From: Adenanthera pavonina
Taxonomy: Eukaryota; Streptophyta; Magnoliopsida; Fabales; Fabaceae
Direction of reading: 5' to 3'
Length of the DNA stretch: 64,000 nt
Assembly: GCA_026686845.1 (NCBI GenBank)
Contig: JAIVEN010000014.1
Location: 10,092,001 to 10,156,000, forward strand
The position numbers and the translations under genes were made by a program. This document shows, piece by piece, positions 12,106 through 23,200 of this stretch; the first letter of the stretch is position 1; each line of letters opens with the position of its first letter. Below the pieces are notes generated by a model. That model worked only from the letters and a program-made list of their open reading frames with translations. It did not search any database and was not told the origin of the DNA.

Positions 12106-15100
12106 TTAAAGATCAACTGACGTGACAATGGTGGCTAATTGTTGCCGTTGCTCATGATGTCCTTGTTCATGATCACTAGTATCCATGAGCGGTGTCTCAT
12201 GGGGAGAGCCGGCTCCCCCAGGAGAACTAGCTCCTAAAGTGTAAGTTACATTTTTTTCTTTGGATTTTTGCTTCTTGAGAGCATTTTGGTGCCACTTCTT
12301 GAGGGCTTTTGATGTTTGCTCATCAAATATTGACTTCTTCATCGTGGAACCCATCTGTGTCACTAATGCATACAGTGGAAGAGTCACGTAGCTGCACACG
12401 AATTGAGCTCCTACTCTGCATGCAGATTTACATGCATAAGTCTCCTCATTTCTTTCCCTTTTTATGTCAGCTCATAATGATTTTAATATGACTTACCCCA
12501 AACAAATCCTGACTATAAGAAGGCGAATATCCTCATGAAAGCATGAATTCAATCCAAACTCATACTGCATCGCCAAAAAACTCCATTTGAAGCCAAACAT
12601 ATCTTATCGAATTTGGATCCTTTAAAGTATGAAACTTGTAAAGGATTTTTTAAGTGAGAAAGAAACATGAAAAAGAGAAGCGAAAATAAGTGGGAAAAAA
12701 ATGAATCTTATACATGTTCTTATTCAAATTTGCACCTTCATCCAGCCAAAGAAAGAATCTTCTTCAAAACTAGAGGGAAAAAAAATGAGGGAGAGAACAA
12801 CCCAGGGACACTGATAAGTGGCCCCTATCTCTCTCTCATTTTCTTTCGTATCATTTTTTCTCTCTAAACACCAAAGAAGATGACCTCTATTTCTTTTTCT
12901 TTTTCTTTTTCTTTCTTTTCATTTCACATCTTTGTTACCAACGGAAATCAAAGTTATTTTCATTTCTTATGTCCATTTCCTTTTATTTCAAAGACACCTT
13001 AAAAAATTGACACTTAAGATGATGCAAAGTATGCAATATGTGCATTAACATTTTAAATAGAGACTAGAGTCAAAAAGAAGTTCATTACCCATATCCACAG
13101 CACATATGTTAGCTCAAACGCATTCTGCAAATATAAAACCAAATTGCATATATGCATTGGCATATTATTATTCATGGAAAAAAAATCTTATAAAGTGACT
13201 TTAGATAAAATAAGGAGAGATATAAAGATAGAAATGTGGGCTTCATTTTCAACATGTGAGTCTCGTAAAAGTGAGTCTATCTCTATCTTACCTCTTATTT
13301 TATATAGAGTCATTGTACTTATTTAGAGTTAGTAACACAAATAGACAAGTAATTAATACCTGAAAGAGGACATAATGGATGAGATAAAGAACTAATGGAG
13401 GCCATTCAAACCAAAAATGTTTGTCAGAGACTTGCACTAGAGGCATCCCCTGAACCACAGCATGTCTTTCTTGTATGTCAAGAGCCATGCGAGTTATAAT
13501 TGCTTGTAGCTTTGTTCCAACAGTTAAAATCACCTTCAAGTAATTCTATTATTAATTATTATGCTCTACTGTAAAATTATACCGGTTGGGTGTTCAACGA
13601 GCACACTTACTATTAGTGGAAGAAAAGACACCCAGAAGGAAGCATGCCATCCTAAAAAGAGGTTAGAATAGCAATTATGTCCTAGCTAGTAAATTTGAAT
13701 GCCCATATATATAGACCCCAATGATATATATATATATATATATATATATATGGTTAATAAGGACAAACCGTGGACATTCACAAGCAAGTAAAGCACAACG
13801 GACGCCCAAAGTATTGGACTGTCATGATAAAAAATACAAGCAATAATCAGAAGAAACTTAAATAATAGTGATGAGTTAATTTGTCATAGCATCAGAATAG
13901 AAGATATTTGTGGCAAGACATTACCTGATTCCCACAACTACTTTAAAGTCGTCCTCTAATGATCTCTTGATATAATTTTGAAAGTCAAACTTACTTCCGG
14001 GTGTTAAATGCACCTAAAAAGAATCAATATGCAGCACTTGTTAATAAAACAACAGTATAAATGGGATCACTGCTTTATCTGCAAGAGCAATTGGTGAAAC
14101 TAAAAATCACTAACAGACACAAATCCATGTCGCATTGTCAAGTAGTCGGCCTTACGAACAGATCTGAAAAATTGTCGAAAGAAGCATACCTACAACAAAT
14201 TGATGAATTATTTAACTTGTATTACAACAATCACCCTACTTATGTGCATTATTATTATTATTATTGGAAATCGGGGCTTACAAAATAGAAGGAAACGGGT
14301 GTTTTAGTCCAGAAACTGTTATGATCCCTCACAAATGATACCTCCTTAGTGAGTCTGAATCTATTAGGATCTGAGCACTCAATTCCAATTAATTTTTGTG
14401 AGCGGGGAGTGTAAAAAGAATACTTGAAGGTGAAAACAACATTAACGATTTTGTACCATTCAGGGCTTCTTGTTCGCTCACATGGTCCCTTTCCCATTCC
14501 TTCCAACCACGAATCTGGCAATGTAAAGAAAGGTAAGATTGCAATAAGTACAAATGAAGAAAGTGCTGGTTTGATGGGAGGAGAAGAACATAGCAACCTT
14601 TAATCTTCCGAGGGTCATGGTTATTGCACTGTAGAACACATGGAATACAGCTAAGAAGAAGATGAAAATGTGTAACTGATGTAAGCCGTTGACAGATATA
14701 AGAGGGATGTGCCCCTATTTGAATGCAAAAAAAAAATTAAGGGGTTGAATGACCTGAGTCTAGTTTGGGAAAAGAAATACAAGAATCATGTGGTTTTACC
14801 GGTTTGCAACTGGCTAAAGCCTCAGCAGAGAGAAACCTACGTTCATAGGATAACAACCTACGATGATGTTCAGTAGCGGCGGCTTCACCATCACTACCAC
14901 CATGATCCTCACTACCATGATCTTCATCACCGGCAGGAAGGCCTTCTTCACCATGACCACCCTCACCCCCGGTAGCTTCGGTGGACCTTATATGACAAGG
15001 TAACATTGTATTTCCATACTTTGTGGGAATACAGATGTTAGATATGTAGCTTTGCCCAAATGTCAACAGTAAAGAAATAAATCCCAAAACCATCAATTCT

Positions 15101-15466
15101 GCAATTAAGTAAATGCAATCACATGGTAGTTCAAGAACACACAAAAAAAAAATTTGCGTGTATGGTTAATGGGATGCGTATCCTCAATTACCTACCGGCT
15201 TTGATTTTTTCCAGAGCTTCTAGTAAGGCTGCCTTCTTCCTTCTTTCAAACATCTAAAATGCATGAAAACAAATGAGGATCATGAAAGGAGAAAGAATGG
15301 AGGGGATTGTTAAATACAAAAGACAAACACATACGTGAGCGAATTTATGTATAACTTTCTCCAAGATAATAGAAATGAGAACGATGATTGCGCAAACTAG
15401 AGAGACGGCCCATGTCGGTGTCTGATCTAACTGCCTTGCTGAACCACCTTCTTCGCCACCCGACAT
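12106..15466 (-). CDS. MLO-like seven-transmembrane protein, clade III type, 14 exons, about 531 aa
   Basis: MLO proteins are plasma-membrane seven-helix, calmodulin-binding proteins linked to powdery-mildew susceptibility, pollen-tube reception and root responses. Exons (minus): 15466-15335, 15253-15196, 15098-14800, 14714-14598, 14514-14457, 14370-14282, 14189-14115, 14013-13925, 13818-13769, 13651-13611, 13533-13360, 13124-13089, 12564-12497, 12415-12106. Every junction is GT-AG and the sum is 532 codons including the stop. Hallmarks in order: QLDQTPTWAVSLVCAI, ELMVLGFISLLLTFGQ, HRRLLSYERRFLS, FRLTKEVSFVRDHNSFW, FFRQFFRSV, YIKRSLEDDFKVVVGI, TKLQAIITRMA, RHAVVQGMPLVQ, SYVTLPLYALVTQMGS. The calmodulin-binding region follows (SKALKKWHQNALKKQ). 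By eye it is nearest Arabidopsis MLO5/7/8/9/10. A stop (TAA) directly precedes the ATG. The first extracellular loop carries an unusual acidic/His insert. Intact. Confidence 0.93.
13724..13751. repeat. (TA)n microsatellite in MLO intron 9
   Basis: About 14 uninterrupted TA dinucleotides, ending about 18 bp from the 5' splice site of the preceding exon (exon 9 ends at 13769 on the minus strand). Likely length-polymorphic; no coding effect expected. Confidence 0.9.
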
Positions 15467-16289
15467 TTATAATGAAAGGTTTGTACGTTTGTTGAAATTC
15501 AGGAAATCATTAAGGATGCTTTCATCCCATAAACAAGGAATGCCCACACTTCTGAGGAACGATAGGAACAACCTTCAACATCAACCTTTGTCTTTTCCCT
15601 TTTCCCATTTCCATTCTAACGACATTCATTCAAACTCAAAAATGTATGGCGAGGAAAAACTGGCGCTCCTGTTTCCATTTCACCCCTTTTTTTATAACTA
15701 ATCCCCCCCATGCCATGCGTACATTATTCCCCCACACTTCATATCATACATCATTTTTTGGATTTTACAGTCCATAAAAAAATTTAAGTGAACCATATAA
15801 CTAGAACTACAAAGTAGAAACAACCTTTGATTGTGCTGATACTTACGTGATAATAATAAGAAGTACTGGATAAGGCCACAAATGGCTCAATAATATTGAC
15901 TTCTTGATGGGCACCTAGGATATCTCCTTTTATTAACTACTCTGTGCTTGATGAATTGATAACTAACTAGAGGTTTGGCCCGCATATTTTTTTATACTCT
16001 CATTTGTTTTTAATTCAATCTTGGAGTTTTTTTAATAAAATTTAAGTTGATGGAAGTCCAAATCAAAAGCCGAAATCCTTTCAGATTTCGTGAGATGTCG
16101 AACGTAACTAAGCCATCCCTTGAATTAGGGAACAAAAATTAATTGCTAATTAAATATTTTAATTATTCATACTATTTTAGTTCTCTATTATTAATAGGAA
16201 AAGCCACGTTGACAAATATTGTCATGTATATAGCCCTCTATATATGGATCTTGATCTATAGTATCGGTCGGTATAATGAGAATGGAAAA
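15467..16289. other. MLO 5' flank and intergenic DNA
   Basis: Upstream region of the minus-strand MLO gene, containing its 5' UTR and promoter, then AT-rich sequence. No gene, RNA or mobile element was recognised. Confidence 0.45.
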
Positions 16290-16984
16290 GTTTCGAAGAT
16301 CAATTTGCCAAGAGGCAAAGAAAAGAGTTGCATAATTAGTTTGCCAAGGGAGATAATTGCTCTAATCGTGTCCTTTATTGCATCTAGATCTTTAAAAGAT
16401 TTATTTTCCTTCAAAGAGGCATACAGAACTTTCTTTGAGGCTTCAATTGATCTGGTGGTGTACAAGAGGGAAACACTGGAGAAGATTCCCAGATTTGGGT
16501 ATAGACCAGACGTGAACTGCAACATTTTTGTCAAATAAAGTAAACAGAATAAGAATCCAAAGTGGATGTATAGGAGAGGATTAAAGAAGTTCTTCTTGGG
16601 TAACTATTCTAAATTGGGGCCTACTGACATGCTTCACAATTTTGCATTAGAAGGTCATAGAAGCTCAATGTATGCATTTAGTTTGCTCGTTCTCGTGAAT
16701 CCAGCAAATTATGGATTAAATGATACACAATTGCGATGGAGTTCATGCAAAAACTACGATAGGGAAATGTAATTATAGCGTGTAGAGATGTTCTTGGTCC
16801 ATTTTTTATTGAAATTCAGTGGTTTGGGAGGAGACGGTACATGCCATTAGAAATTAATTCACTATGCAAGGCTCACAGGTTTGCATGTGGTGGCATAGAG
16901 GAAGAAAAAGGAATGATTACATGTGAAGAGTGTGAATGTGACAAGGAACTGAAATGGTTGAGTGAAAAAATATATCTATTCTAG
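16290..16984 (+). pseudogene. F-box protein (At2g35280-like) pseudogene
   Basis: The frame opens with an F-box-like segment (SLPREIIALIVSFIASRSLK, then DLFSFKEAYRTFFEAS). An in-frame TAA at 16536-16538 interrupts it. The same frame then continues with family-like sequence (NKNPKWMYRRGLKKFF... EGHRSSMYAFSLLVL) to about 16770. There a frame change is needed to reach the C-terminal block (ACRDVLGPFFIEIQWFGRRR, then a Cys-rich CEECECDKELKWL) and a final TAG at 16982. Intact relatives are SCF substrate adaptors with F-box, Sel1-like stretch and Cys-rich tail. At least one nonsense and one frameshift mutation make this a decayed copy. No promoter was identified. Confidence 0.7.
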
Positions 16985-17759
16985 AATGGGTTGCAGAATG
17001 TCAAAGGGTGTTGTGGGGAAATCACTTGAGGTATTGTTACTATGTCATGTAGGGGATGTGGTAGCTATATGTTGTTTTTTTTTTTTTGTGTGCTTTGTTT
17101 AATGTGTTTTCTTGTGAATGTGATGGAAATAAATCATTTTTTTTTATCATTTTTGCTTGGCAAGACAATTTTTTCCCTTTAATTTATGTTTATGTTTTTT
17201 CACATGAAAGAGAGAATGGACAAAGAAGTTAGATCAAATGTCTTTTTTATACGAAAAAAAGGTTCAAAGACTTATCTTGTTGTGTTTTAGGAGACTCAAA
17301 ATGAGAGAAAATGGACAATAAAAGGTTGATAAAATGGAAAACAACTTTTTTTTTAGATGAGATATTAATTTTTCCTTGATTTATTTGTTTGGATAAATTA
17401 ATTAATAACATTGGATAATATCTTATTTTAGCATAGATAATTTGGGCAAAAAATAAAGTTGGACGATGCGTTTTTTTGCCTTTTAATTTTGTTTATGGAA
17501 AAATATTTTATTTTATCGGGACATGCATTATGTTTATGCAATTTTGTTTTGACTTTTTGTCTTTACATTGTTTATCAAAAGCAAACTAAAGACATGGTTG
17601 GCAGTTATTAAAAGCAAACTTTAATGCTGAGGACATTATTCAACACTCAAGGCAAATCCCATAATACTCTGATAAAGAAAGCGTAAAAATCATGAAGGGG
17701 ACAAGTATGCTGAAGCGAACCTAATGAAAAATGTAATTGGGCTAATGAAAAATGTAATG
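16985..17759. other. AT-rich intergenic DNA
   Basis: Lies between the F-box pseudogene and the copia remnant. T-rich sequence with homopolymer runs; no gene recognised. The end near 17600-17759 may be eroded internal sequence of the neighbouring copia element. Confidence 0.4.
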
Positions 17760-18427
17760 GGGCGTCGGTGAAGTTTCTCTTCATGTTCAACCAAGTTCCT
17801 ACAAAGTGCAGCTACTAATTGTATCAATTCTCCTCTTAGTTTCTCAATGGCAATCACTTTTGGTTCCAATTCTTTGGATAAAGCTATAGGGATTTTACTC
17901 TACTTGCTCTCTTTGTATGTAATTCTTCCCTAAAGCTACCAAGTGATAACAATACAAGTAAAATGAATCTGTATTTTTTTAATAAGCTTACCATTATTTA
18001 TCTTGAATGCTTCATATTCAAGATGATTGTGAGTAAAATGAATTTGCTCTCCTTCACATCATTAATGCCTTCTTGTGCTACTTCGAGAGTTTCCCATATT
18101 TCTTTTACTGTGTTGCAATTGGAAGCTCTGAAGAATTCTTCTTAGCTCTAGGAGTAGGCTATAGCTTATTTAGCTTTCTTGTTTAGTAGCATTCTTCTTG
18201 TTTTTATTGTTCCACTCAGCTCTAAGCTTATCAATTATGTTGCCTTTTGCATCTCTTGTAATTTACTTGAAATATCCATTCCCTGACACTTCCTATATGT
18301 CAAGATCAAGAGACTCTAAGTATATCTTCATCTTCCTCTTCTTGTATATATAATTTTGTCCACTGAAGTTTAGAGGTTTATTAATGTTACAACCAACTAG
18401 AAGAACAACATCTCAAAGACTAGTCAT
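17760..18427 (-). pseudogene. Ty1-copia gag (UBN2-type) remnant
   Basis: Read on the minus strand from an ATG at 18427. Recognisable gag blocks with several stops and frameshifts: NKPLNFSGQNYIYKKRKMKI, YLESLDLDI, RAEWNNKNKKNATKQ, FRASNCNTVKEIWETLEVAQ, VKESKFILLTI, and LSKELEPKVIAIEKL. These match the order of the UBN2/DUF4219 gag region of plant copia elements (substrate-like xFxGxNYxxWKxRM motif, CxSAKEIWDTLE, NQVKESK, LPxxWExKVTAI). No protease, integrase or RT follows, so the 3' part is missing. It lies directly inside the LTR and primer-binding site described next. Confidence 0.75.
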
Positions 18428-18467
18428 TTTGAACTCTCAAATGGTGAAATCCTTGATGAGAGAATTT

Positions 18468-18479
18468 GCTCTAATACCA
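18468..18479 (-). other. Primer-binding site of the copia remnant (tRNA-iMet type)
   Basis: On the minus strand the sequence reads TGGTATTAGAGC, one mismatch from the canonical TGGTATCAGAGC complementary to the initiator tRNA-Met 3' end. It sits about 10 bp inside the LTR end and ahead of gag, as expected. Confidence 0.7.
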
Positions 18480-18489
18480 ATTATTAAAT

Positions 18490-20253
18490 TGATTGATTAC
18501 CCAAGAGGGGGTAAGTAGGGTATCGCAAAATTTTTGGCTTTATAAAGAATAATCCAACAACACAGAGAGGTACCAAAACAGCAATGAACAGAGTATAGTG
18601 ACACAATGAAGCTTGAAATAAAGAAGATGATCAGGATAGCAAGATTTATACCAGTTCGGCCCAACTACTTAACATACGTCCAGTCCCAAAGCAACCTACT
18701 TAAAATTTTTCACTATCTCCCACAAGTTTGATTAGGGTACCTGTGAAGCCACAATACAACACAAAAGATACCACACCCTTATAAGATGTGATTACAATGC
18801 TCCCTTAGAGTTTCCCCACTCTAAGCAATCTACCCAGAAATATAAGAGAATAATTGACAGTAGATAAATTCTCTCACAAAAAGTAGAATATTAGAATGAA
18901 ATTCTAATGACTCAAATGATAAAGATATTGCAAAATATGGCTCAAGATATATGTTTCTCTCTTTGAAAGAATAAAAAAAAAGTTTATGACCTACATTCTA
19001 ACTCACATGCATTCAGAACATCATAGAAAAGAGTTTGGAAGATCATATTTATAGGCAAAAATCAAATGTAGTTATTACAAACAAAAACTAGCCGTTATGA
19101 GCTCATTGTACTATTTTAAACAATTAAGAAAAAACTTTCTTAAACATTCAAGAACCATTTCAGTGTGATTGGACCTTTAATGAACATTCAAGAGGAACTC
19201 TATGATCATTCAAGAGTAGTTTTAGTGAGTTTTCAATTTCTGGAACTTCAATGAACGTTTAAGAGGAACTCTATAATCATTCAAGAGCTGTTCCAGTGTA
19301 CTTAGGTTTTAAAGCTTCGATGAATGTTCAAGAGGAACACTATGAACATTCAAGAGTTTCAAACTCACAAACCCATAAGCTTGATCATTCAAGCTAGTTC
19401 AGCATCAACATCTAAGCTAGTGCATGAAACTTGCAAATAGCATAATTTTATCATTTGAAGTCCAAATCAAGCAATGACATATAGTTAGAAAGCTTTGAAT
19501 GTCTAGTTTCAAATACAAGAAGTTTCACTTTGAAATCCAATTTATTTTTTGAGATATGATGAAAATGAAGATAATAGGTCAAAACTGGAAATCCATGTCT
19601 CATCACTCAACTTCAAATAAACATAACTTTTTCATATGACCTTCAATTTAAGTGAAATAACTTTCTTTGAAAAGCTGATTAAGTCTAGTTTCATATAAAA
19701 TAAGTTTCATATCAAAAACTATGTATTTTGAGAGATATTACAAAAACAATTATCAAAGGTTAAACTCTGATTTTGAGAAAATCATAATTTCACTTTCTTT
19801 TAAAACCATAGATGTGTTTTTTAATATCCAAAACTTCTTGAGCCAATAAATGCAAATCTAAATCATTGAATTTTACATAAAGACTATTAAGCCTATGATA
19901 GATATACCCATTTAAGTCCAAAGGCTATCTTGATGTAACCAAGTTTCCAATCTTAAATTCTTCACATTATTGAATTCTTGGAGCATCCTTTCTATGTCTT
20001 TATGCTTGATGTATCTTTGAGTTGAATATGATATCGATAATTAATTTCTTTACTTCAATGCTCACTCTCCTTTTCTTGGACAAACCTATATTAAGAATAT
20101 TTAACTTACAAACCAAATAGTTGATCCATTTTCAATTTAGATGATAAGCCTAATATATAAGATATAATGAACACTCAAAAACATATCGTACAAACTTTTT
20201 ACTCCATTATTTAACATCATCAAAACTAATCATGTTGGTCATCAGACCTAACA
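18490..20253 (-). mobile_element. Long terminal repeat of a Ty1-copia element (5' LTR in minus orientation)
   Basis: On the minus strand it starts TGTTAGGTCTGATGACC (at 20253) and ends near GGGTAATCAATCA, so it has TG...CA ends; the PBS and gag follow. On the plus strand the end carries the phrase CCCAAGAGGGGGTAAGTAGG, which resembles the CCCAAGAGGGGGTGAATTGG ending of many plant copia LTRs. It contains repeated ATTCAAGAG motifs at 19140-19390. At about 1.76 kb it is a long LTR. No second LTR lies within the window, so the element is a truncated 5' fragment. The exact inner border is uncertain by a few bases. Confidence 0.65.
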
Positions 20254-23200
20254 AGCATCATGGAGCATCTAAAGAGCAATATGACACCCTCAAATCAAAC
20301 ATAACATGAAGCTTTAAATTACACAACAAAATGTCTCCTATCAGCTAATTATGCTAGTCTTCTCCCCTTCAAGACTCTGGTGTTGCTCTGTAATTTAAAA
20401 AAAAAAACACAGGACAACTGAAAGCACTAAGGGTTTAATCTGACAGAAACAATAACTGGAAAAGAGGCCTATACTGCATGATAAAAATAATGTCATCCTT
20501 CTTTGCTTTCCTTTTGCATACTTTCACGCATAATAGGAGTATGATCCAACATAACACATCCACAGTTTTTCAGTTGACACGGATTTGAGAACCTCTTCCT
20601 TTTCCTTTATCTTCTTCTACCTTAGCATTATACAAGAAAACTAAAGATCCCCCTTTCTCTCTCTCACTCTCTTGCCCTTTTACATGGAATGGAATCATAA
20701 GTCACAGCTTGTTGTCCTGGTGCTACAATTATTTATTATTATTTTGTTTGTCTCTTATTAACTACACAATAGTGGGTTAAAATTAATGGGGTCATTTCAT
20801 TTTCGGTATGGGGCTTTATAAAATCTTAGATATAAAAAGAAACTATTTTATAATGGGGTTTTCTCTATTTAATTTGATTTCATATGGGTATGGAGGATTC
20901 ACATCTTGCAAAACTGAGTCACATTTTGGGAAAAATTAATCAAGTTCCATAGTACAGTACTCCGTACAACCTTGTTTGGCTGGGATTGAAAAACCTTCTT
21001 TACCACCAATTTAAATCAAAAAGGAACAAAAACACGGGGTATTGATTGTTTGCCCAAACAAGCTTGGTGGGTTATTGATCTTTTCCTTTTTCAGCACTTG
21101 GAATCTCCCACATGTGCTTTCAAACAAAGCGATGACATTTTTTATTTATATAACATGTCATGTAAAATCACCCCAAAAGAAAAATATTTTTTATTTTTTA
21201 CAATAATATAAGAAAAATATATCTTATATGTTTAAACTAATTTTTTACGTACAGTCTTTTAAGAGGCCACATATATCAATTAATAATATGGCAAACAGAA
21301 ATAATGTCAACTACACCAAATTTTTAAACACGTAATATAACAAAAAAAAAATTCTCTTCAAGACTTTACCCTTGCCTTGCAATTTAATAAAAAAAAATAG
21401 CACAGGACAACTGAAAAACGCTGAGAGGGGAGGAGCATATAAGGCATATGTTGATGCATGTAAGGGGGCTTAATCTGACAGAAGCAATCATTGGAAGAGA
21501 GGCCTACATTGTATTGATGAATCTAATTGTCTAGACCACTGAATCACAAAATACCATATGAAAAGAAGAAGGAGGAGAAAGAGAGATCCCACATATTAAT
21601 TAATAATATAGCAAACAGAATTAATGTTAACTACACCATATTTTTAAGCACATAATATAATGATGAAGCAAGAGAAGAACCAGATTTCACAGAGAGGAAC
21701 ACCTGCCTGCATACCTCCTCCCACAAAAGAACTCCCAGAGCATAAAAATCGCTGCGGTAACCCTGCTAACTCTCCACCACTAGAAGAACTCCAAGAACAG
21801 GCTCCGATGAATTGCCCCATGCTCCCCACAGCAGCAAACTGATGACTAATCCTCCTTCCTACAATACAATGCTCATTGACAGCACAATTCACACAAACAT
21901 CTACATAATATAAACAACAACCCCAATCACAATATCATTCCATCAGCAAAATAATTATCCATGAAAGAGTGCATCAGCGAATAAGATCCAAGCATAAGCT
22001 CAAAGGGTATAGAGCATGGTCTGTTGCAAGACAATCTTGGACGGTCTAAACGAAGCCACTGAAGCTTCAATAGGACAGTAAAGCATACTTGCGACAGAGG
22101 GATCTTCTTCCAGCAAACCAAACTCATCGGAATTTACAAGAGATGACAAAGCGACCTCACCTACCAAACACATGGAAAAAGACCCGGCACTGATCCTCCT
22201 CCCCACGTCACAGTCATCTGAGGAAACATCGTCCTCCCATGCAAGATCTGCGACAAACAATGCATACCCAACATTAGAGATTGACACACCAGAGAATAAC
22301 TAGAGAAAGAAAATAGATTGCAAGAATGAGAGGAGCGTTTTCCATTAGCTGCCATGAGGAGCCCTTACACTACACACAACGCGGCACTGATGCAATTGTA
22401 ATGACAGCCTGGGATGAATGGCAGGACAAATAAAACATAGATTAATGAATGCACAAAACCCCAAAAAAATGTTGCTACACCTGCCAAGATGCCACATGTT
22501 TTGGGAAGATATGGATGAAAATGACAGAGGACATGCATGCATTGGCAATCGAAAACGGCACAAAACAGGAGCTAGATAATGAAGACGACACTATAGTGTT
22601 AGGAACAGGAGAAACAGTGCTAACATCTGTGCCTAGACCTGAAGCTTTGGTGTTTTTAATTGACCATGAAAAGTGCATTTTGTCCGAACCATTTAACAAA
22701 AATAATAAATACATAAAAATAAAAAATTCTCTTTTAGAGTGTAAAGGAAAAATAATAAAATAAATACATAATATTCTAAAAAAATATTCCTTAAGAGATG
22801 GAAGATGTTGAATATAAAATATTCTTAGGTTATCTTAAAATATCTCTTAAAGATAAAAGAGATTAAACATAAAATATTCTTGAGTTATTTTAAGGGATTT
22901 TAAATTATCCCTTGCTTAAAATACAAAATATAAAGAAACAAAAATAAATGAAAAGAATTCTAGATATTATCTTTTAAAATCTTGTCAATTTCTCTATCAC
23001 AAGATTTAACAAAAAAAAAAGATAAAGTGAAAAGGAAAAATAATTAAATCATCTAAAAGTAAGTGAATAAAAAAATAGATATAAAATCTTTAAATGCCTT
23101 AAAAAAAGGATTCAATAATTTTTTAAGAAAATAGGGATCAACATGTTATTCGTCTATGATTCTTATTTTCAAAAAATCTAAAATATTTTAAATTAAAAAT

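Noticed and set aside
12667..13326. Plus-strand frames inside the MLO gene
   Set aside because: They fall in MLO introns and show low-complexity composition.
21644..22763. Several short frames on both strands, one faintly kinase-like
   Set aside because: No consistent frame, no start or splice structure and no second kinase motif; not enough to call a gene.
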